Source: Mercenaria mercenaria (taxonomy: Eukaryota > Mollusca > Bivalvia > Venerida > Veneridae). Taken from it: a stretch of 64,000 nt of DNA. The DNA is taken from the NCBI RefSeq assembly GCF_021730395.1, contig NC_069371.1, positions 73,500,001 through 73,564,000 of the forward strand, in the 5' to 3' direction. The notes beneath the pieces were generated by a model, which had not been told where the DNA came from, did no database searches, and saw nothing but the letters and a program-made list of their open reading frames with translations. The position numbers and the translations under genes were made by a program. Position 1 is the stretch's first letter. The number at the start of each line of letters is the position of its first letter. Shown here in pieces: positions 59,000 to 64,000 of this stretch.

Positions 59000-60900
59000 T
59001 ATTCCCCAAGAAGACGCAATACTCGTTCTCATGGTGTCCGACGAAATGGGAATATCAAACGTAAACATTGCAAAAGAATGAGTGTTACTGATTGCCATAT
59101 GATACTAAAACGTTCTGGTAGACATGCTATGCTATCGTGTTTAACCTCTCTACCTGTTTCTTCGTTGAGGCAAATTGATCAAGAAGCTGATAATATTTAT
59201 ATGCGTACACATCCATTTTACGACACTGCTTCATTGATACAAACTTATACACAACACACAAAGCTCCATATAAAGCTCGATTCATTGCAAATTCTACCTT
59301 ATGCACTACAAAAAACATTTCTGTACTTTTGACTTCCTGTCTTACTACAATTAAAGACCACGTACAGAAGTATTGCTCCAAGGTTTATGAGAACTCGGGT
59401 GTTAATCTGTTTTGGTCCATCAAGAACTCTGAAGATGTTATCAAAAAGCTAAAAAACAAACACTTCAAATGTTCGATGATAAGTACTTATGATTTTTCTA
59501 CTCTTTATACTAACTTACCACATAATCTTATTAAAGACAAACTAGTAGCTTTAATTGAGAAAACATTTGCAAGAGAAAACGTTAATTATTTAGCTTGCAA
59601 TGAAACTAGAGCATTCTTTTCTAACAGTGCTTTTCAGGGATACAACCTATGGAGTTGTGATCAGGTTTGTGAAGCTCTAAAGTTTCTACTAGATAATATA
59701 CTAGTATTTATCAAATTTTGCAATAAAGCTTGCAGACAAGTAATTGGTATCCCGATGGAAACCAACTGCGCCCTCCTCATTGCTGATTTATCCTTATACT
59801 GTTATGAACGAGATTTCATGCTTAGTTTATCCACTGCGACACAATTTGAAACTATTGAAGCTTTTAATGGAACCTCAAGGTATCTTGATGATATTTTAAA
59901 TATGGACAACCAATATTTTTCAGAAATGGTGAAATATATTTACCCTAAAGAGTTACAGCATAACAAGGCTAGATTCAGATTTAGAAGCATCATTTCTGGA
60001 TCTAAATTTAAGAATTATGAATAATTATCAAGAAACGAAAAAATATGATGAAAGGGACGATTTTAACTTTGAAATTGTCAACTTTCCCCATCTTGATGGA
60101 GATGTCCCTCAAGCAACATCATACGGTGTCTATATTTCACAGCTTGTTCGTTTTGCAAGAGCTTGCTCAAAGATAGATGATTTTAATGACAGAAATCTTC
60201 ATATCACCAAGAAACTGTTACAACAGGGTTACCATACCATAAGCTACGGAAAGCTTTTAGTAAATTTTACTACAGACCGTCTGAACTATTAGAAAAATAC
60301 AATACGCCCCTTAAAACTCCTTTAAAATTTGGACCGGAATACTATGGAGATGTAGTTTATAAAATTCGGAAAATTAAACATACCCCTTATTTTAATCAAA
60401 TTTTTGTAAAATTGGTTACAAAGTTTATCAAAAGAGGATACGATGCGAAAATCGTGAAGCACAGTGCATGTTTAGTGACTGACCCCTCTACAGTTAATTG
60501 CTACACTTTCCTATTTAATGGTGCGATGACTAATAAAGTGTAGGACTCCATGATGCTTTTCTCATAAATCCTTCATACAACGGACGGAGGGAGTTGATTT
60601 TTGTCTTACAGTTTTCTTAGTCGTGCCCTTAAAAGTTAGGCTCTTGAACCTCTGACTTCAGACAAGTTGTTGAGTACATTGGTGTAATTGTACCTAAAAT
60701 TTACCTTAATTTTATGTTTTGCTTTATTTATCTGTTACTTTTGCACTAATGTTAGAGCCTTTCTCAGCGGGGATTTTATTTACATTGTGTTGTATAACTT
60801 GTTGTAAATAGGGTAAGTGCGAGGTTGGCATGCCCTAAACGCGTTTAAACCCCCAGTTTCCTTTATTTAGGTTACTGACAGTTCCAAGGCGGTGCCCCTA
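59000..60900 (+). mobile_element. degraded retroelement, probably Penelope-like, with 3' region
   Basis: Reverse transcriptase motifs are readable: STYDFSTLYTNLP, a GIPM..NCA block, SRYLDDILN, then a downstream FPHLDGDVPQATSYGVYISQ block and EYYGDVVYKIRKIK. These match a retroelement polymerase family common in mollusc and cnidarian genomes that I place, with some doubt, among Penelope-like elements. The 5' end is poorly preserved. After about 60545 a non-coding 3' region contains GGTTGGCATGCCCTAAACGC. The copy is broken by several changes and looks moderately old. A SINE is inserted into its 3' region, and similar 3' sequence appears to resume after it, to about 61500. Confidence 0.7.
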
Positions 60901-60909
60901 TTTTCAACA

Positions 60910-61214
60910 AGCCCGCCCACTTAGCTCAGTAGGTAAGAGCGTTGGTCTACGGATCGCGGGGTCGTGAGTTCGATCCTCGGGCGGGGCGTATGTTCTCCGT
61001 GACTATTTGATAAACGACATTGTGTCTGACATCATTAGTCCTCCACCTCTGATTCATGTGGGGAAGTTGGCAGTTACTTGCGGAGAACAGGTTTGTACTG
61101 GTACAGAATCCAGAAAAAAAAACTGGTTAGGTTAACTGCCCGCCGTTACATAACTGAAATATTGTTGAAAAATGGCGTTAAACCCAAAACAAACAAACAA
61201 ACAAACAAACTAAC
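60910..61214 (+). mobile_element. tRNA-headed SINE nested in the retroelement 3' region
   Basis: Starts GCCCGCCCACTTAGCTCAG with an A box (TAGCTCAGTAGGTAAGAGC) and B box (GAGTTCGATCC). A body and core ATAACTGAAATATTGTTGAA follow, ending in a CAAA tail. Perfect 7-bp direct repeats TTCAACA lie at 60903-60909 and 61215-61221. Same family as the minus-strand copy at 14770; it may belong to a SINE family widespread in bivalves, but the name cannot be settled here. Confidence 0.88.
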
Positions 61215-61516
61215 TTCAACAGGTTGTTTTGTCTGTCTTTTATTGTGTGTTGCGTATGTTTTCTTGTTTGTTGTAAGCGTTTTTCCTCCGCCCCACTGCC
61301 CCGTTTTGCCCTCTCCTTTCCCTTGCATTTACGCTACGTTTTGCATCCCCTCCCCCTTTACTTTTAGTAAGTTTTCGTCGCTCCTCTTTGTTTTGGCAGC
61401 CGAATCCCAAGACGGTACTTGATTCTTTTTTTTTCCTACTTGTGTGGGTGCATTTGTAAGCTTGTGAGTCTATAACGGTGCCCTACTGTTTTCTTATGTG
61501 TTGCTTGTTCGTTTTT

Positions 61517-64000
61517 AGCTCACCAGTCACGAAGTGACAAGGTGAGCTATTGTGACCGCTTGATGTCCGTCGTCCGTCGTGCGTCGTGCGTCAACAATTT
61601 GTAAAAAAATCTTCTTCTTGAAAACCACTGGGCAGAATTAGACCAAACTTCACAGGAATGATCCATGAGTAGACCCCTTTCAAAATTGTTCAAAGATTTG
61701 AATTCCATGCAGAACTCTGGTTGCCATGGCAACCGAAAGGAAATTTTTTAAAAATCCTCTTCTCCAAAACCAGAAGCTATAGAGCTTAGATATTTGGTGT
61801 GAAGCATTGCCTAGTAGACCTCTACCAAATTTTTTCAAATTATGACCCCGGGCTCAAAATCGATCCCGCCCCAGGGGTCACTTGATTTTACATAGGAAAA
61901 TCTTAAAAAATCTTCTTCTCAAAAACCAGAAGACCTAGAGCTTAGATGTTTGACATGTAGCATTGCCTAGTGGATCTCTATTAAAGTTGTTTAAATCATG
62001 ACCCCGGGTTCAAAATTGACCCCGCCCCAGGGGTCACTTTATTTTACATAGGGAAATATTCAAAAAATTTCTAAAAATAAACCAGAAGGCCTAGAGCTTA
62101 GATGTTTCACATGTAGCATTGCCTAGTAGACCTCTATAATATTTTTTCAAATCTTGACCCCCGGGGTCAAAATTGATCCCGCCCCAGGGCTCACTTGATT
62201 TTACATAGGAAAACTTTCAAAAATTTCTAAAAATAAACCAGAAGGCCTAGAGCTTAGATATTTCATTTGTAGCATTGCCTAGTGGACCTGTACAAAATTT
62301 GTACAAATCATGTCCCTCGGGATCAAAATTGATCCCGCCCCAGGGCTCACTTGATTTTACATAAGAAAATTTTCAAAAAAATTCTAAAAATAAACCAGAA
62401 GGCCTAGATCTTAGATATTTGACATGTAACATTGCCTAGTAGACTTCTACAAACTTTGTTCAAATCATGAACCCCGAGGTCAAATTGACCCCGCCCATGG
62501 GGTTACCTGATTGTACATAGAAAAACTTCAAAATTCTCTAAAAATAATCAAGAAGGCCTAGAGCTTAGATATTTGACATGTAGCATTGCCTAGTGGACCT
62601 CTACAAAATTTGTTCAAATCTTGAGCCCCAGGGGTTACTTGATTGTACATAGTAGACCTCTATAACATTTGTTCAAATCATGACCCCCGGGGTCAAAATT
62701 GATCCCGCCCCAGGGCTCACTTGATTTTACATAGGAAAATCTTCAAAAAATTTCTAAAAATAAATCAGAAGGCCTAGAGCTTAGATATTTCATTTGTAGC
62801 ATTGCCTAGTGGACCTCTACAAAATTTGTTCAAATCATATCCCCCGGGATCAAAATTGATCCCGCCCCAGGGCTCACTTGATTTCACATAGGAAAATCTT
62901 CAAAAAAATTCTAAAAATAAACCAGAAGGCCTAGAGCATAGATATTTCATTTGTAGCATTGCCTAGTGGACCTCTACAAAATTTGTTCAAATCTTGACCC
63001 CCCAGGGTCAAATTGACCCTGCCCCAGGGGTTACTTGATTGTACATAGTAGACCTCTATAACATTTGTTCAAATCATGACCCCCGGGGTCAAAATTGATC
63101 CCGACCCAGGGCTCACTTGATTTTACATAGGAAAATCTTCAAAAAATTTCTAAAAATAAACCAGAAGGCCTAGAGCTTAGATATTTCATTTGTAGCATTG
63201 CCTAGTGGAACTCTACAAAATTTGTTCAAATCATGTCCCCCGGGATCAAAATTGATCCCGCCCCAGGGCTCACTTTATTTTACATAGGAAAATCTTCAAA
63301 AATTTTCTAAAAATAAACCAGAAGGCCTAGTTATTAGATATTTGACATTTAACATTGCCTAGTAGACTTCTACAAACTTTGTTCAAATCATGAACCCCGA
63401 GGTCAAATTGACCCCGCCCCATGGGGTTACTTGATTGTACATAGTAAAATCTTCAAAATTTTCTAAAAATAAACCAGAAGGCCTAGAGCTTAGATATTTG
63501 ACATGTAGCATTGCCTAGTGGACCTCTACAAAATTTGTTCAAATCTTGACCACTCAGATTCAAATTGACCCTGCTCCAGGGGTTACTTGATTGTACATAG
63601 TAGACCTCTATAACATTTGTTCAAATCATGACCCCCGAGGTCAAAATTGATCCCGTCCCAGGGCTCACTTGATTTTGCATAGGAAAATATTTTTAAAAAA
63701 TCTAAAAATAAACCAGAAGGCCTAGAGCTTGATATTTCATTTGTAGCATTGCCTAGTGGACCTCTTCAAAATTTGTTCAAATCATGTCCCCCGGGATCAA
63801 AATTGATGCCGCCCCAGGGCTCACTTGATTTTACATTGGAAAATCTTCAAAAAAATTCTAAAAATAAACCAGAAGGCCTAGATCTTAGATATTTGACATG
63901 TAACATTGTCTAGTAGACTTCTACAAACTTTGTTCAAATCATGAACCCCGATGTCAAATTGACCCCGCCCCATGGGGTTACTTGATTGTACATAGAAAAA
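61517..64000. repeat. ~155-bp satellite with a distinct head, running off the window
   Basis: The head (61517-61740) has GCTCACCAGTCACGAAGTGA and CGTCCGTCGTGCGTCGTGCG, then GGTTGCCATGGCAACC. From about 61740 follow about 15 monomers of roughly 155 bp with ACCAGAAGGCCTAGAGCTTAG, GTAGCATTGCCTAGTGGACC, GTTCAAATCATGACCCC and CCGCCCCAGGGCTCACTTGA. Three junctions reading GATTGTACATAGTAGACCTC (near 62641, 63038 and 63591) mark partial, fused monomers, spaced about 397 and 554 bp apart, so a higher-order pattern exists. The array continues past 64000. Confidence 0.9.

Noticed and set aside
60910-60985. tRNA gene call at the SINE head (also 14960-15036)
   Set aside because: A and B boxes are good, but the sequence continues into a SINE body, core and tail with flanking target duplications.
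61078-61422. 114-codon frame crossing the SINE tail
   Set aside because: It spans SINE, target duplication and retroelement 3' sequence, so it cannot be one gene.

Overview
The window looks like nuclear DNA from a bivalve mollusc, most likely a clam. The evidence is AT-rich sequence, short exons with GT-AG introns, a cluster of C1q-domain genes with coiled-coil stalks, tRNA-headed SINEs with a conserved 3' core, and very dense satellite, minisatellite and palindromic mobile-element content. The organism call is an inference from gene and repeat style. Nothing bacterial, viral or CRISPR-like was seen.

Layout. (1) 1-10251 (+): 3' part of a host gene for an unrecognised two-pass membrane protein, assembled here from seven exons; its introns hold a 2.56-kb foldback element, a MITE and a hairpin. 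(2) 10252-18335: gene-poor, with two hairpins, a SINE and a 35-bp minisatellite built on a 12-bp palindrome. (3) 18336-30200: C1q cluster. Two tandem paralogues (19073-20205 and 27496-28721, both +) lie in a direct segmental duplication, with a third C1q exon on the opposite strand between them (24956-25344). Two MITEs sit in copy 2 and are absent from copy 1, so their empty sites are visible. (4) 30480-40190: stacked minisatellites and two TTAA-flanked elements almost back to back. (5) 40897-41213: a 3' LINE fragment. (6) 42855-53782: two complete enzyme genes that converge tail to tail, a seven-exon cytosolic sulfotransferase (+, 299 aa) and a five-exon membrane-anchored SDR of the retinol dehydrogenase/17-beta-HSD6 type (-, 315 aa). 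(7) 53783-64000: gene-poor, with a 1.04-kb foldback element with a 7-bp target duplication, an old Penelope-like reverse transcriptase copy carrying a nested SINE, and a ~155-bp satellite that runs off the window.

The most unusual signal is that both enzyme genes carry a minisatellite whose unit is an exon-edge sequence. In the sulfotransferase, intron 1 is filled with degenerate copies of its own exon 1/5' splice-site junction, including extra CAG|GTATGT donors. In the SDR gene, a ~39-bp array continues downstream from the final coding codons, so the C-terminus is itself one repeat unit. The gene models were joined by hand from splice signals and reading phase; no alignment or expression data were available.
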